The position numbers were made by a program, and so were the translations under genes. Positions 1 to 11,108 of a DNA stretch of 64,000 nucleotides are shown here, one piece after another. Source of the stretch: Rhabdophis nuchalis (taxonomy: Eukaryota > Chordata > Lepidosauria > Squamata > Natricidae); contig CM077652.1 in assembly GCA_039707465.1 (NCBI GenBank), positions 38,143,118 to 38,207,117 on the forward strand. Reading direction: 5' to 3'. A model generated the notes under the pieces. It was not told the DNA's origin, searched no databases, and worked only from the letters and a program-made list of their open reading frames with translations. Within the stretch, counting starts at the first letter, position 1, and every line of letters starts with the position of its first letter.

Positions 1-169
1 AAGGACTGTATTTGATTCGATATCTACTATCACTTGTGAAGCAGTAGTTAGTTTTACATCACAAGTAAAGCTACTTGTTTTTACTATGAGTGTCTGAGAC
101 TCTGTTCGTGTGTCTACTAGTAACGTTTCTCTAGCTGTACAACTTTGTCTCTTAAAGGAGATATCCCCA
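1..169 (+). repeat. Partial Copia-type LTR (3' part)
   Basis: This AT-rich stretch lies directly upstream of a primer-binding site and a Copia-type gag. By position it should be the 3' part of the left LTR. I place its end at the CA dinucleotide at 168-169, a few bases before the primer site. The other LTR is not in the window, so the boundary is inferred rather than proven by a repeat pair. Confidence 0.5.
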
Positions 170-173
170 ACCC

Positions 174-188
174 TGGTTATGGGCCCAG
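174..188 (+). promoter_or_regulatory. Half-tRNA (initiator Met) primer-binding site
   Basis: The sequence TGGTTATGGGCCCAG includes a 14-nt run (175-188) complementary to the anticodon stem-loop of vertebrate initiator tRNA-Met, not to its 3' CCA end. Copia of Drosophila is known to prime from an internally cleaved half-tRNA-Met-i, so this fits a Ty1/Copia-type primer site. Its position between an LTR-like stretch and a gag ORF supports the call. Confidence 0.7.
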
Positions 189-290
189 TGTATCCTGAGT
201 AATTATAGTGCCAGCTGCAGCAATAGGGAAGTTGAGTTGCTACACACGTTATAGTTTATAGTCAGCTGATTAGTTAATATCCCAGAGAAG

Positions 291-997
291 ATGGCACGAG
301 ACCAAACTCCAAATTTGTCGTTGGTCACCCGGCTGGATGGCACAAACTATGCATCCTGGTCCACCAAATGCAGTCTGCTATTGCGTAGAGAAGGGCTATG
401 GGAAGTAGTGCAAAACCCACCATATGTAACTTCCTGGGATGCAAACGATGATGATGCCAAGAAGATAGAGTTCCAGAGGAGCAATGAACGGGTGTTGTGT
501 GTTATTGGTCTAACTCTGGCTAACCAACAACTGGTTCATATCCGAGGTGAACATTCTGCTGCAAAATGCTGGGACAATTTGAATTTGTTTGTGACTCTGT
601 GGGTGCACATATTACTATCACACGAAAACTCTTTAGAACACGACTCATCAAGGGTGGTGACAGGTTAGCCCATCTATGAAAGGGGTTTTTCAAGAGCTAC
701 ATGAAAAAGAATTAATTTTTTCAGTCTACATTATTCTTTTGTCACTGGGTGAAAGCTACGACGACTTTGTAACTTCACTTGAGGTTCTAGCTCAACAGGA
801 TCTAACATTAACCAACATTACTTCAAGACTACTGGAAGAGTCAAGGAGGGCAGAAAGACAACAATTAAGAGAGAAGTCACCAGATAACAATGATTTAACT
901 AATTCTGTATATACTGTTAAAAGTTGTTTTAATTGTGGTAAGAGGGGTCACGTTGCCAGGTTTTGTAAGAGTCCAAAACCACAGAAAACTTTAAAAG
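291..997 (+). pseudogene. Copia-type gag fragment with CCHC zinc knuckle
   Basis: The ORF at 291-668 begins with a Copia-style gag motif (LDGTNYASWSTKC, then a run like WDNL). It is broken near 600-670 and resumes in another frame at 676-1017. The second part ends in a CCHC zinc knuckle (CFNCGKRGHVARFC). Gag would package the element RNA. No protease, integrase or RT of Copia type follows, because an L2-like LINE interrupts the element at about 998. Codons after the LINE (2620-2680) may be a short continuation of gag. It is a dead fragment. Confidence 0.75.
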
Positions 998-2565
998 TTT
1001 TAAAGAGGCTATGGTGAGGCCCCTCCTCAAGAAGCCCTCTTTGGATCCAGCTCTTTTGAACAACTATCGTCCAGTCTCCAACCTTCCCTTTCTGGCGAAG
1101 GTTGTTGAGAGTGTGGTGGCACAACAGTTTCCCCGTCACCTGGAGGAAGTTGAGTATCTAGATCCGCGCCAGTCCGGCTTTCGGCCCGGGCATAGCACCG
1201 AGACGGCATTGGTCGCGTTGGTCGATGATCTCTGGAGGGCCAGGGATGGGGGTTGTTCCTCCATCCTGGTCCTATTAGACCTCTCGGCGGCTTTCGATAC
1301 CATCGACCATGGTATCCTATTGCATCGGTTGGGGGGGTTGGGGGTGGGAGGCACCGTTTTACAGTGGTTCTCCTCCTACCTCTCTGGCCGATCGCAATTT
1401 GTGTTGGCAGGAGAGCAGAGGTTGACCTCGAGACCCCTCACATGTGGGGTCCCTCAGGGGTCGGTCCTCTCGCCTCTCCTGTTCAACACATATATGAAGC
1501 CGCTGGGTGAGATCATCCGTGGTTTTGGGGTAGAGTATCATCTCTACGCTGATGATACGCAGCTGTATATATCTACCCCAAACCACCCCAACGATGCCGT
1601 AGCGGTGATGTGCCAGTGCCTGGAAGCCGTACGGATCTGGGTGGAAAGTAACGGACTCAGACTCATCCCGACCAAGACCGAGTGGCTGTGGTTTCCGGCT
1701 GCCCGATTCAACCAGCTAACTCCATCGCTGGCCATAGGGGGCGAACATCTTGCCCCTGTGGATGGGGCGCGCAACTTGGGTGTCCTCCTAGATGCCCGGC
1801 TGTCCATGGAAGATGAAGTGACAGCCGTGGCTAGGAGGGCGTTTTACCAGGTTCGCCAGTTGCGCCCCCTATTGGATCGGGACGCCCTTCGCACAGTCAC
1901 TCATGCTCTCGTGACATCCCGACTGGACTATTGTAACTCTCTCTACATGGGGCTTCCCTTGAGGTGCACCCGGAGACTGCAAATGGTCCAGAACGCAGCC
2001 GCGCGGGCAATCCTGGGTACCTCTAGGTTTACCCATGTAACACCTCTCCTGCGCGAGCTGCACTGGCTGCCTGTCGTCTTCCGGGTGCGCTTCAACGTAC
2101 TAATTATCATCTTTAAAGCGCTCCATGGCTCGGGACCTAGCTACTTGCGGGATCGGATCCTGCCCCATACTTCCTCACGGCCGATTCGCTCCCACAGAGA
2201 GGGACTTCTCCGGGTGCCGTCCACTAGACTTTGTCAGCGGGCGACGCCCAGGGGAAGGGCTCTCTCTGTGGCGGGCCCTGCCCTCTGGAATGACCTTCCC
2301 CCCGACATTAGAACGACCACGGACCTCCGCTCCTTCCGTCTGAAATTAAAAACATATTTTTTCTGCTTGGCCGGCCTGGGGTAGTCTCTCTCTATGGGGT
2401 TTTAGTTGTATAGTGGGAATTTTAGCTTAGATTGGGTATTTTAGCACAGGTACTATTTAATTTGTTTTTAAGATGTTTTTGATTTTGATTGTATATTTAT
2501 GGTTTTAGTTTCCCTGTGCACCGCTCCGACTCCCTACGGGGAGAGGAGCGGTCAAGAAATTAAAC

Positions 2566-2612
<47 letters not shown>
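998..2612 (+). mobile_element. 5'-truncated L2-like LINE with RT C-terminal half
   Basis: An ORF of 457 codons (1011-2384) encodes the non-LTR reverse transcriptase and C-terminal region. Visible motifs are NYRPVSNLPF, SGFRPGHSTETAL, the FDTIDH catalytic box, GVPQGSVLSPLLF and YADDTQLY, followed by the LDYCN and ALWNDLPP blocks. The endonuclease and ORF1 are missing. The 3' UTR ends in a long (TTA)n tract. A 7-bp sequence TTAAAAG lies at 991-997 and again at 2613-2619, a plausible target-site duplication. Family assignment to the L2/CR1 group is from motif style; the exact family is unknown. Confidence 0.85.

Positions 2613-2614
<2 letters not shown>
2565..2614 (+). repeat. (TTA)n tail of L2-like LINE
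   Basis: About sixteen TTA units directly follow AAATTAAACTA at the end of the LINE. The same kind of ATT/AAT tail closes the other L2-like copies here at 37942-37961 and 58783-58812, so it is the LINE's own 3' tail. Confidence 0.85.
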
Positions 2615-2616
<2 letters not shown>

Positions 2617-2679
2617 AAGCTAGAAAAAATGATCTTAATGTGACTATGGCTAATAATGCACCAGTAAACCAGGTTGCAA

Positions 2680-3660
2680 TCCTGATGGCAATAAAATCGG
2701 ATAGACGTATCTCGGAGCTGGCGGCACTGTCATCTAGGGATCTCTGTGTTTTTCATCAGGACAGGGTGGTCCTCCGGTTGGACCCGTCCTTCATCCCTAA
2801 GGTGAACACTCCTTTCCATAGGGCATACGAGGTGGTTCTCCTGCCCCTTCCCATGACAGGGAACACCTTTCGCACAGGTTGGATGTCCAGTACGTGGTCT
2901 CAACCTGCAGTGTCATGGGAAGGGGCAGGAGAACCACCTCCTATGCCCTATGGAAAGGAGTGTTGTTTGTGTCTTTAGTACCCGCTACCTTGGGGGCTAG
3001 GGTTACCCCTTCAATCATTGGGAGATGGATTTGACAGGCCATTGCCACAGCCTCCGAAGTCTCGGAGCACGCCCCTCCCCTAAGGATTACTGCCCACTCC
3101 ATGCAGAGACTACAGATGACCAGGGCTCCTTTTGAGGACATTTGCAGGGCGGCCACATAGTCTACCTCATCACCATTTATTCGCCATTACCGGCTGGACG
3201 CCTTCGCATCCCCTGAGGCTTCCTTAGGTTGCAGGGTTCTCCAACAGGTAGTAGCCACCCTAGCTTCTATGTCCTAGACTCCCTCCCTAGGGACATTAGC
3301 TTGGGTACATCCCATGGGTAGCCCCTCCCACATCACATACTGGAAAAGGAACGTTGGTCCTTATCTGAACGTTAACTTTCTGTGTGGATGTTGGAGCGGC
3401 TACATCCCTCCCTAGCAAGACATAGTTAGTTAGGTGAAGGGCTGGGGGTGGCCTGGTTGTCTTGTTGTACCTTTCAGGTTGACTGTACCTTTCAGGTTGA
3501 CCTTAAGGAAACTGGGAGCCAAGGGAAGGAGGAGGCGTGGCGAATATATTTCCTGTCTCTGAAACAATCAGGTTGTGTTGATATCCCACGCGTGGCCCCT
3601 CCCACATTGACACAGAAAATTAACGTTCAGGTTGTTCTTCCTCACCTCTGGCAACCATTC
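2680..3660 (+). mobile_element. DIRS-type tyrosine recombinase fragment
   Basis: The translation contains RRISELAALS and DLCVFHQDRVVLRLDP, then after a break HSMQRLQ, FEDICRAAT and SPFIRHYRLDAFA. These match blocks of the recombinase in the two DIRS copies at 18341-18754 and 34798-35382. The segment therefore encodes the C-terminal half of a DIRS tyrosine recombinase on the plus strand. An internal TAG and an inverted duplication (2805-2964) disable it. Inverted sequences at about 3380-3400 and 3613-3632, around GAACGTTAA, suggest a DIRS-like terminal or internal complementary region at the end. Confidence 0.7.
2805..2964. repeat. 54-bp near-perfect inverted repeat (hairpin)
   Basis: The arms are 2805-2858 and 2911-2964, with one mismatch in 54 positions and a 52-nt spacer. 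The spacer has a further small stem (AGGTTG and CAACCT). The hairpin sits inside the recombinase reading frame and duplicates part of it in inverse orientation. Confidence 0.9.
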
Positions 3661-4276
3661 AAGGCTGCAATGCCCCCCCCCCCCCAAAGGCCCTTTCGAT
3701 CCGGTTCCAAGTTGTGAAAGCCAGCCCCCCCTCCCCCTTCACATGGTTGCATTTTGGGTGCTCCGTAAGCAGCCTGCGTTTATGGCCGTCTGCAGTGTCC
3801 TCCAGTCACATGGCTGTGATTTATATTCTTGATGAAAACAGGTGTTTACTTCTGGTTTGGGACAAAAGTGCCCCATAGTGAACAATGGGTTCGTTTAATG
3901 TCTGCCCCCCCGAAAAAAGGTCATAAAAGGAGGTCAGTCATATGATGACCCACTTTGCAACTTCACAACTTATTTGAGCGAAAGAGCCATTTGAAATGAT
4001 GTGGGGATTCCCCCTCCCAACCCTGGAACTTGATCACCAGAGCTGCCCCCTTGGCCCCACGTCAGGGCGGAGGATCCTGAAGGGCGACTCCTCACCACCT
4101 GCAGGACGGGCGCTTTAACCTGGTCCCCACACAAAGGCAGCTGGGCCCCACCCGAAAGGGCCTGGAGAAGCCGTGGCAGCCCAGGTGCCACCAACTGCCT
4201 CCCCTCCCCTCCCCCCACGGGTCCTGCATTGATGGGAAGGTAAGAGACAAGGAAAGCCAACTCAGCAGCAGGAGGT
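3661..4276. other. Intergenic sequence, no gene recognised
   Basis: Short C-rich tracts occur (3670-3684, 3725-3735). I see no coding exon, and nothing like the C-terminus of PKD1, which is the tail-to-tail neighbour of TSC2 in mammals. Confidence 0.6.
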
Positions 4277-4282
4277 TTTATT
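4277..4282 (-). terminator. TSC2: Poly(A) signal AATAAA of TSC2
   Basis: TTTATT on the plus strand reads AATAAA on the gene strand, about 650 nt after the stop. It is the first canonical signal I see downstream of the stop, so cleavage would be near 4250-4265. Confidence 0.65.
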
Positions 4283-4929
4283 GCAGCCCCCAAATCTCCC
4301 TCCCCCCTCAGACCTTTTCCTGACTCCCCACGGCCGTCTGAAGCAGGGAAGGGCCTCTGGCCACACAAACAGAACCTCCAGCCACTGAACTCCAGAGAGA
4401 CGGACATCCTTGCTTCAGGGAAACGCCATTTCCATTTCCTGCTGGCTCCCTCAGAAAACTCCCTCTAAACTGGGCGCAGGTTCTGCTCTCAAGGCTTGGG
4501 AGGGACTGAAGCAAAAGTGTTCGGTGATCAGCCCCAAACGCCTCCCGAAGCTCGGCTTCAGTAACGGTGCACCCACCTTTGCCTCCTTGGCTTTCCTCTG
4601 AAGACCCAGGGCTCCCCAGCTCCTGCAAGATCTCTCTCCCCCCCACAGGTGGAAGCAGACCACAGGCACACTTCATGAAACTCCACCAGGAGATCAGAGG
4701 CCTTGGGAGCCATTTCAAACAAACCCTCATAAACCTGAGCTGGGCCTTCATTCACTTTCAAGCGCTTGATTACAGAACGGGGGGTTAGAAAAAACCCACC
4801 AGAGTCGTGTGTCAGGCCAGTAGCCTTCAAGGGAGCACAAAGCTGCCATCTCGGCTCCTGGGCTGAGAAGAGGCCGAAATGGCGGCAGCTGCTTTGCACC
4901 AGAGAGGTTGAGGCAGGGCGGCCTTTGCC
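4283..4929 (-). other. TSC2: TSC2 3' UTR (predicted)
   Basis: This stretch runs from the TAG stop to the first AATAAA. It is GC-rich, with no repeat recognised. Small ORFs on both strands here look like chance ORFs of UTR sequence. Confidence 0.6.
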
Positions 4930-5094
4930 CTACACGAACTCTGTGAAGTCGTCCACGGAGGAGATCAAGCGCTTCCTCTGTCCAGTTTCGTAGGTGGGGG
5001 CCGGGTCCTGGGGGACACGGGCGGAGGCTTTCGTAGGGGCCGGAGGATGCACGCTGGGGAAACCGGCCTCTTGGAACTGGGTTTCTTCTCGGAT
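4930..5094 (-). CDS. TSC2: TSC2 terminal coding exon
   Basis: This exon has 54 codons plus TAG and matches human residues 1754-1807. It starts IREET after a TTCCAG acceptor. It ends RKRLISSVDDFTEFV, which preserves the basic motif and the RSK site equivalent to S1798. It lies just past the GAP domain; the middle of the exon is more divergent from human. Confidence 0.96.
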   Translation of the reverse strand: MREETQFQEAGFPSVHPPAPTKASARVPQDPAPTYETGQRKRLISSVDDFTEFV

Positions 5095-5462
5095 CTGGAA
5101 GAAAGAGATGCTGATTGCAAAGGCCCGATCCCTGGCGGCATCTCCCAAAGCCTTTATGAGGTCTTTATGACTCGGGTGTCCTGCTGGTCTTGGGCATCCC
5201 GGGCTGTTGTGCCTGCCATCCAGAGCCATTGTCTGAGCTACCCAGGTGAATAAACGTACCCTTGGGGTCGGGTACCCCCAGCTGCCCGTCACTGAGCTAA
5301 AGGCGAGCAACCCAGGACTGTGTCGCAAGAGGTCTGGCAAGGGTGCTTCTCCCAGGACACGTCTGCCCTTTGTGGAGAACGAGGGCTTGAGGCTCCTTGG
5401 CCTGCTTCAGAGCTCACCGGCTGTTTGGAGGAAGCGAGGAGGAAAGAGGCCCCCTGACTCAC
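5095..5462 (-). other. TSC2 intron, nothing recognised
   Basis: This intron of 368 nt has a GTGAGT donor and CAG acceptor. No repeat or gene is seen. Confidence 0.8.
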
Positions 5463-5561
5463 CCTGTGCCGCAGCCGCTTGATGTGCCGCAGCCGCGCGA
5501 TCCACTTGGAGGGGTAGGTGTCGGTGGGGTTGGAGCGGCTGTGATGGACCAGAGAGGCCAT
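5463..5561 (-). CDS. TSC2: TSC2 exon, end of GAP domain
   Basis: This exon has 33 codons in phase 0 and matches human 1721-1753. It starts [14 protein letters not shown] and ends [15 protein letters not shown], a basic helix at the end of the GAP domain. The donor is GTGAGT. Confidence 0.96.
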
Positions 5562-6151
5562 CTGAGGAGAGAAGAGATGAAGCACACCTGAACGGAGGGC
5601 CTCTGCTGCCAACCCAATCTGACAGGGCCATACATATTGGGATGAAAAGAGGCATCCTGGAGGTGCAGGCAGGCACTGGGCCCAGTGGCCCAAGCTGGAA
5701 CCGCTCTGCAGGGACAGCCTGGTTCTGCTGGGCCGGCTGCCACAAGGACTCCCCCTGGTGTGGAAGAGAGTCCAGCTCCTGGCAGCAGATCTTGTGCTCA
5801 GAACAACCATAAAGTCTTCCTTGCCTTCCAGCCAGAGGATCCCTCCGCCCATTCAAGGCTGTTTGGAAGCTCTAGAGGGCAGAGGGAGAGACCTTGAGCG
5901 ACAGGAGGAAGAGCTGCTGCCAAAGCAATGGCCACGAAAGAGAAACGTGAGTTTGGGCCAGAAAAAGAGCCCCTCCTTCGTTCACATAAGGCTAAAGAGA
6001 GGGAGGGGGAAGCTCATGCAGAACGGCAAGATTCAGTTCCTAGAATGTTACAGTCAAAGTCATCCTGACCTGCATGGCCTTGCTTTCTGAGCCTGGTCTA
6101 CCTTGCAGGGCTGGCAGAAGGGGAGAGAAGGCCCACCCAAAGGAGACTTAC
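5562..6151 (-). other. TSC2 intron, nothing recognised
   Basis: This intron of 590 nt has a GTAAGT donor and CTCAG acceptor. I see no repeat family or coding potential. Confidence 0.75.
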
Positions 6152-6243
6152 ATTGGCATGCAGCGCCATCTGCCGGGCGACAAAGAAAAGGTTTTTGTCC
6201 GAGACAATCTTCACCACACTTGTGTCAATGAGCCCCTCCATAT
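6152..6243 (-). CDS. TSC2: TSC2 exon, GAP domain
   Basis: This exon has 92 nt and enters in phase 1, completing an Asp codon. It reads [17 protein letters not shown] and ends [10 protein letters not shown]. It matches human 1690-1720 closely. Confidence 0.96.
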
Positions 6244-6427
6244 CTGGGATGGCCGGGAGAGAGGAGATTACAAGGTGAGAGCAGAAACCGAACCCACTCA
6301 ACCCTCCGGCACTTACTACATTTCCTTCAACCAGCACCCATTTGTTGATCCCTGTATGAGGCCAACAGCATTTGCAACACACACCACCTTTGGCAAACCT
6401 GGGTGCAGAGAGAGAGGCTGGGCATAC

Positions 6428-6506
6428 CTTTACGGCACTGGAGCGTAAGCAGGTTGCAGTTATAATCCAGCGGTTTGATGATGACGTGAACAAAGTTGAA
6501 CTGGCC
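6428..6506 (-). CDS. TSC2: TSC2 exon, GAP domain
   Basis: This exon has 79 nt. It reads [20 protein letters not shown] and ends LQCRK, matching human 1664-1689. The donor is GTATGC. It follows the catalytic exon at 6883-7022. Confidence 0.95.
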
Positions 6507-6882
6507 CTAGAAGGGAAAAGCAGAATCAGCACGGAGGAACCGACCCTAAGGAGGACCACCAAACTTTGGTCACTTTTCCTTGAGCAGTGATCACTTCTCT
6601 GGGCCAACTGCGTAGGGGTCACCAGCTTAGGAAAGCCATTCAGAACCGATCAGAGGGGGGGGGGGGGGCTTCTTAGGCCATCAAGAGTCCAAACGACACT
6701 TTCACTGACTTCACTCTTTGCTCAGAGGAGCCGCGATTGGTTCAGGATCTTGCTGCCTCTCAGCCTAGGATAGCAGAGGCAACTCCCATTCCCCTCCATC
6801 GACTGGCAGGAAGCCCCTCCCAGAGGTGGGCCAATCAGAAAGCCACCAGCTGCCTTTGTCCAATCGGGGTCTTCCTCCTTAC
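6507..6882 (-). other. TSC2 intron, poly-G tract
   Basis: This intron of 376 nt contains a run of more than ten G near 6655-6667. Nothing else is recognised. Confidence 0.75.
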
Positions 6883-7022
6883 CTTGATGGTCCCCAGTTT
6901 GAAATCTTCCCCGGAATCATTGTAAATTATGGACACAAAGTCATTCCCCAAATGTCGTTTCTTGTCACAGCAATTTTTATCCAAATCTTTGGTGGGCATC
7001 AAAGTGGCAATGTGGAAAATAG
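6883..7022 (-). CDS. TSC2: TSC2 exon with catalytic Asn thumb
   Basis: This exon of 140 nt matches human 1617-1663. The motif [20 protein letters not shown] is present. The Asn codon at 6943-6945 corresponds to human N1643, the asparagine thumb that drives GTP hydrolysis on Rheb. The exon enters in phase 1 and ends GTIK before GTAAGG. Intactness of this residue argues for a working GAP. Confidence 0.97.
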
Positions 7023-8172
<1,150 letters not shown>

Positions 8173-8270
8173 CTACGGATTAAAAGACAAGAGGGCGAGA
8201 AAGCCACGATTTAAGAGGAGTCAGCCATGAGTTCATCCAGCAATCCAAGAGCCAACCTGCTCAAGCTTAC

Positions 8271-8346
8271 TTCATTTGGCAGTAAAAGGGGCTTGTTGGA
8301 TTCATCACCAAAGAAAGGAGAATGATACAACTGCAGGAACACAAAG
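8271..8346 (-). CDS. TSC2: TSC2 exon, start of GAP domain
   Basis: This exon of 76 nt completes a Ser codon and reads [20 protein letters not shown] then LLPNE. It marks the N-terminal edge of the Rap/Ran-GAP-like domain. Confidence 0.96.
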
Positions 8347-9197
8347 CTGAAGGGGGGGAAAGAAAAGAAAACCCGTTTAGCTGCAGAAGAATTAAGGCCT
8401 TCATGTTCACTTACGGAAGACACAATAATCTAGGATGAACGCTTTGATGTGAAGGAGATGTCCTTTTTGGTTGTCTGCTCAAAACACCGCAAAGACCATG
8501 ACGAGGGACAAGGCGATGCCCACACAGGATCCCTCCTCCCATTTTCAGGCTCTCAATAGCTTGAGCCAGTTTCCTGAGAGAAGGGGGGGGGGGGAACCCC
8601 TGGTCATTCATAAAACTGGAGACGTGAGCCATTCTTCAGCTCTTCTTCCTGGCATTTAGTCTTGACTCCCTGTTAGGATGGCCGGAAGAGCCTCCAAGAC
8701 CCCCTGAGCTCTCTGCCCTATTTCACGGAGGAAAGGGTGGGGGGGGGCATGCAGAAAGGTCCTCTGGGGACCAGGCCTTGGCCAGGGAAATCAAGCTCCT
8801 GCAGAGGCTGGCAGGACCGCCCTCCAGGAAGTGCTGCCCTCCTGATCAACTCTAAGCGAGGCGCCTGGTCTTCTGCAGGCCTTTTATTTGGGGCTCCCGA
8901 TTCTGAGTTAAGAACCGTTCTTGTTTCTCCAGTTCCTCGGAATCTGGACCATTCTCAGCTCTCTTCAACCCATCGCCTTCCAGGGCAGGTGGGCTGTGAC
9001 TGAAGGGAAGCAAAGGGAAACTGGGCCAGAGCCCACCCACTGATCTGCTGGCCCAAGACTTTTCCCAGATGTTCCTACCCATTTCAGGCACTGCCGCTCC
9101 TTGACCCCACAGTCTCGGGCTGCCCTAGTTTCCAGGAGAGGTTCTGATGGATGCTCCGCAGAGGGGAAGCACCGTTTCTACCATCAACATCCCTCAC
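8347..9197 (-). other. TSC2 intron, nothing recognised
   Basis: This intron of 851 nt carries short G tracts near 8583-8594 and 8740-8748. No repeat family is recognised. Confidence 0.7.
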
Positions 9198-9700
9198 CTT
9201 GGGTTGATGCCTGGGACTTTCCCTGCGTTGGAGGCAGCTGCTGCTCTTCCCTTCAAGAGGTCTCTCTCCATCCTTTTGCCTCTCCTGGAGGGGGCCGAGT
9301 CAGAGATGGTGTATCCCCGCGGCCGGTGGCCAGTTGGGGAGTGGGGAGAAGAGGCGGGGGCCACCACAGCCAGCCTCATCCCTGCAGGGCCCTGGTCTTC
9401 CGCCTTCGCCAACCAACCCCCCGCGGCCTCTCCTTCCAGCTGACCAGACTGAGACTTGGATTTGCCTTCGCTACTGAGTTTCTGAGCTGATTCTTCGCCA
9501 GCCGGATCCTTGAGGACTTCCTGAAGAGTCTGGAGCTCCGGGGAGGAGCTGGACTTGCTGAGGGTCTGGGAAGGCTGGAAAGAGAGGGCTTCGAAGGCCC
9601 GGCTGTCTTCCAGGTTCCTGGCCCTTTCGATCGGAATGCCAATGGTGGCCAGGTCTTCTGCTTTGGGGGCCTTCTCCTCCTGGCTGGAGGTCGACGAGGA
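9198..9700 (-). CDS. TSC2: TSC2 large regulatory exon
   Basis: This is the longest exon, 503 nt (488 in human by my recollection). It starts [10 protein letters not shown], carries [20 protein letters not shown] (equivalent of the AMPK/GSK3 phosphosite cluster around S1387) and [18 protein letters not shown] (AKT site equivalent to T1462). It ends [12 protein letters not shown]. It is the regulatory linker before the GAP domain, divergent between motifs and conserved at them. Confidence 0.96.
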
Positions 9701-9867
9701 CTGCCAAGGCAAGGGGGAGAAACAAGAGATTGCTCAGGGAGGACTCTGCAGGAGCCCTCCAGCCCCAGGGCTGCCCACGGAAAGCCACCCAGGCTCTAGG
9801 AGGCCACTTCCCTGCTCTCTAAAACAAGGTCAGGGGCCCAGAAACAGCCCTTGCAGGGGCCAGCTCC

Positions 9868-9868
<1 letters not shown>

Positions 9869-9954
<86 letters not shown>
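9869..9954 (+). repeat. (ATT)n microsatellite
   Basis: Roughly 28 ATT units lie in a TSC2 intron. This is probably a LINE-tail-derived or independent microsatellite. Confidence 0.9.
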
Positions 9955-9955
<1 letters not shown>

Positions 9956-10059
9956 TACTAGCTATACCCGGCCACGCGTTGCTGTGGCCCAGTCTGGTTA
10001 AATGGCCAACCAATCTGTGTGTAGATCTACACTTGCGCACATACACACAACCACCATAT
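9955..10059. repeat. Possible left part of an unclassified interspersed repeat
   Basis: The stretch begins ACTAGCTATACCCGGCC after the ATT microsatellite. A possible partner end, TTTTTATTTATATAGAT, is at about 11420-11436. The two may bracket one old element that was later interrupted by the minisatellite and a CR1. I cannot name the family. Confidence 0.3.
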
Positions 10060-10748
10060 AACCCCCAACCTACCTACCTACTGTATTTCTTCCTTTCTCC
10101 CTCTACCTACCTACCTACCTACCTATTGTATTTCTCCCTCTCTATCCCTCTACCTACCTACCTACTGTATTTCTCCCTCTCTCTCTATTCCTCTACTTAC
10201 CTACCTACCTACTGTATTTCTCCCTATCTATCCCTCTACCTACCTACCTACTGTATTTCTTCCTCTCTCTATTTCTCTACCTACCTACCTACCTACTGTA
10301 TTTCTCCCTATCTATCCCTCTACCTACCTACTGTATTTCTTCCTCTCTCTATTCCTCTACCTAACTACCTACCTAACTACTGTATTTCTCCCTATCTATC
10401 CCTCTACTTACCTACCTACCTACCTACCTAACCTACCTACTGTATTTCTCCCTCTCTGTCTATCCCTCTACTTACCTATCTACTGTATTTCTTCCTTTCT
10501 CCCTCTATCCCCCTAGCTACCTACCTACTGTATTTCTCCCTCTCTATCTACCCCCCTACCTACCTACCATATTTCTCCCTCTCTATCTATCACCCTATTT
10601 ACCTACCTATCTACCTACTGTGTTTCTCCCTATCTCTCTATCCCCCTACCTACCTACCGTATTTCTCCCTATCTATCCCTCTATCTACGTACCTACCTAC
10701 CTACTGTATTTCTCCCTATCTATATATTCCCCTATCTACCTACCTACT
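10060..10748 (+). repeat. Minisatellite of CTAC-rich units
   Basis: Tandem units of about 45-70 nt repeat the theme (CTAC)n, CTGTATTTCTCCCTCTCTAT, then CCCTCT. About a dozen copies with internal length variation. A plus-strand ORF through it (9979-10431) is Leu/Tyr/Ser/Pro-rich low complexity and not a gene. Confidence 0.9.
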
Positions 10749-11108
10749 GTAATACAATAATACAATAGCAGAGTTGGAAGGGACCTTGGAGGTCATCTAG
10801 TCCAACTCCCTGCCTAGGCAGGAAGCCCTATACCATTTCAGACAAATGGCTATCCAACATCTTCTTGAAGACCTGCAGTGTTGGGGCATTCACAACTTCT
10901 GGAGACAAGCTGTTCCACTGGTTAATTGTTCTCACTGTCAGGAAATTTCTCCTCAGTTCTAAGTTGCTTCTTTCCTTGATTAGTTTCCACCGATTGCTTC
11001 TTGTTCTGCTCTCAAGTGCTTTGGAGAATAGCTTGACTCTCTCTTCTTTGTGGCAGCCACTGAGATATCGGAAGGCTGCTATCCTGTCTCCCCTAGTCCC
11101 TCTTTTAT
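10749..11108 (-). mobile_element. CR1 LINE 3' fragment
   Basis: The reverse complement carries the CR1 3' end: AACAATTAACCAGTGGAACA and the closing GACCTCCAAGGTCCCTTCCA. It matches the plus-strand CR1 copy at 61383-61915. It is a 5'-truncated, non-coding remnant within a TSC2 intron. Confidence 0.85.

Noticed and set aside
3970..4407. 145-codon minus-strand ORF past the TSC2 stop
   Set aside because: It spans the poly(A) signal and 3' UTR, with no similarity to a known protein that I can recognise.
5289..5856. Three overlapping minus-strand ORFs of 94-187 codons
   Set aside because: They are frame shadows and intron read-through around the TSC2 exon at 5463-5561.
9979..10431. 150-codon plus-strand ORF
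   Set aside because: It is read entirely through the CTAC minisatellite; low-complexity Leu/Tyr/Ser/Pro repeats, no start context or domain.
10060..10748. CRISPR-like spaced repeats
   Set aside because: Units are tandem and homogenised without unique spacers, in a vertebrate intron; a minisatellite.
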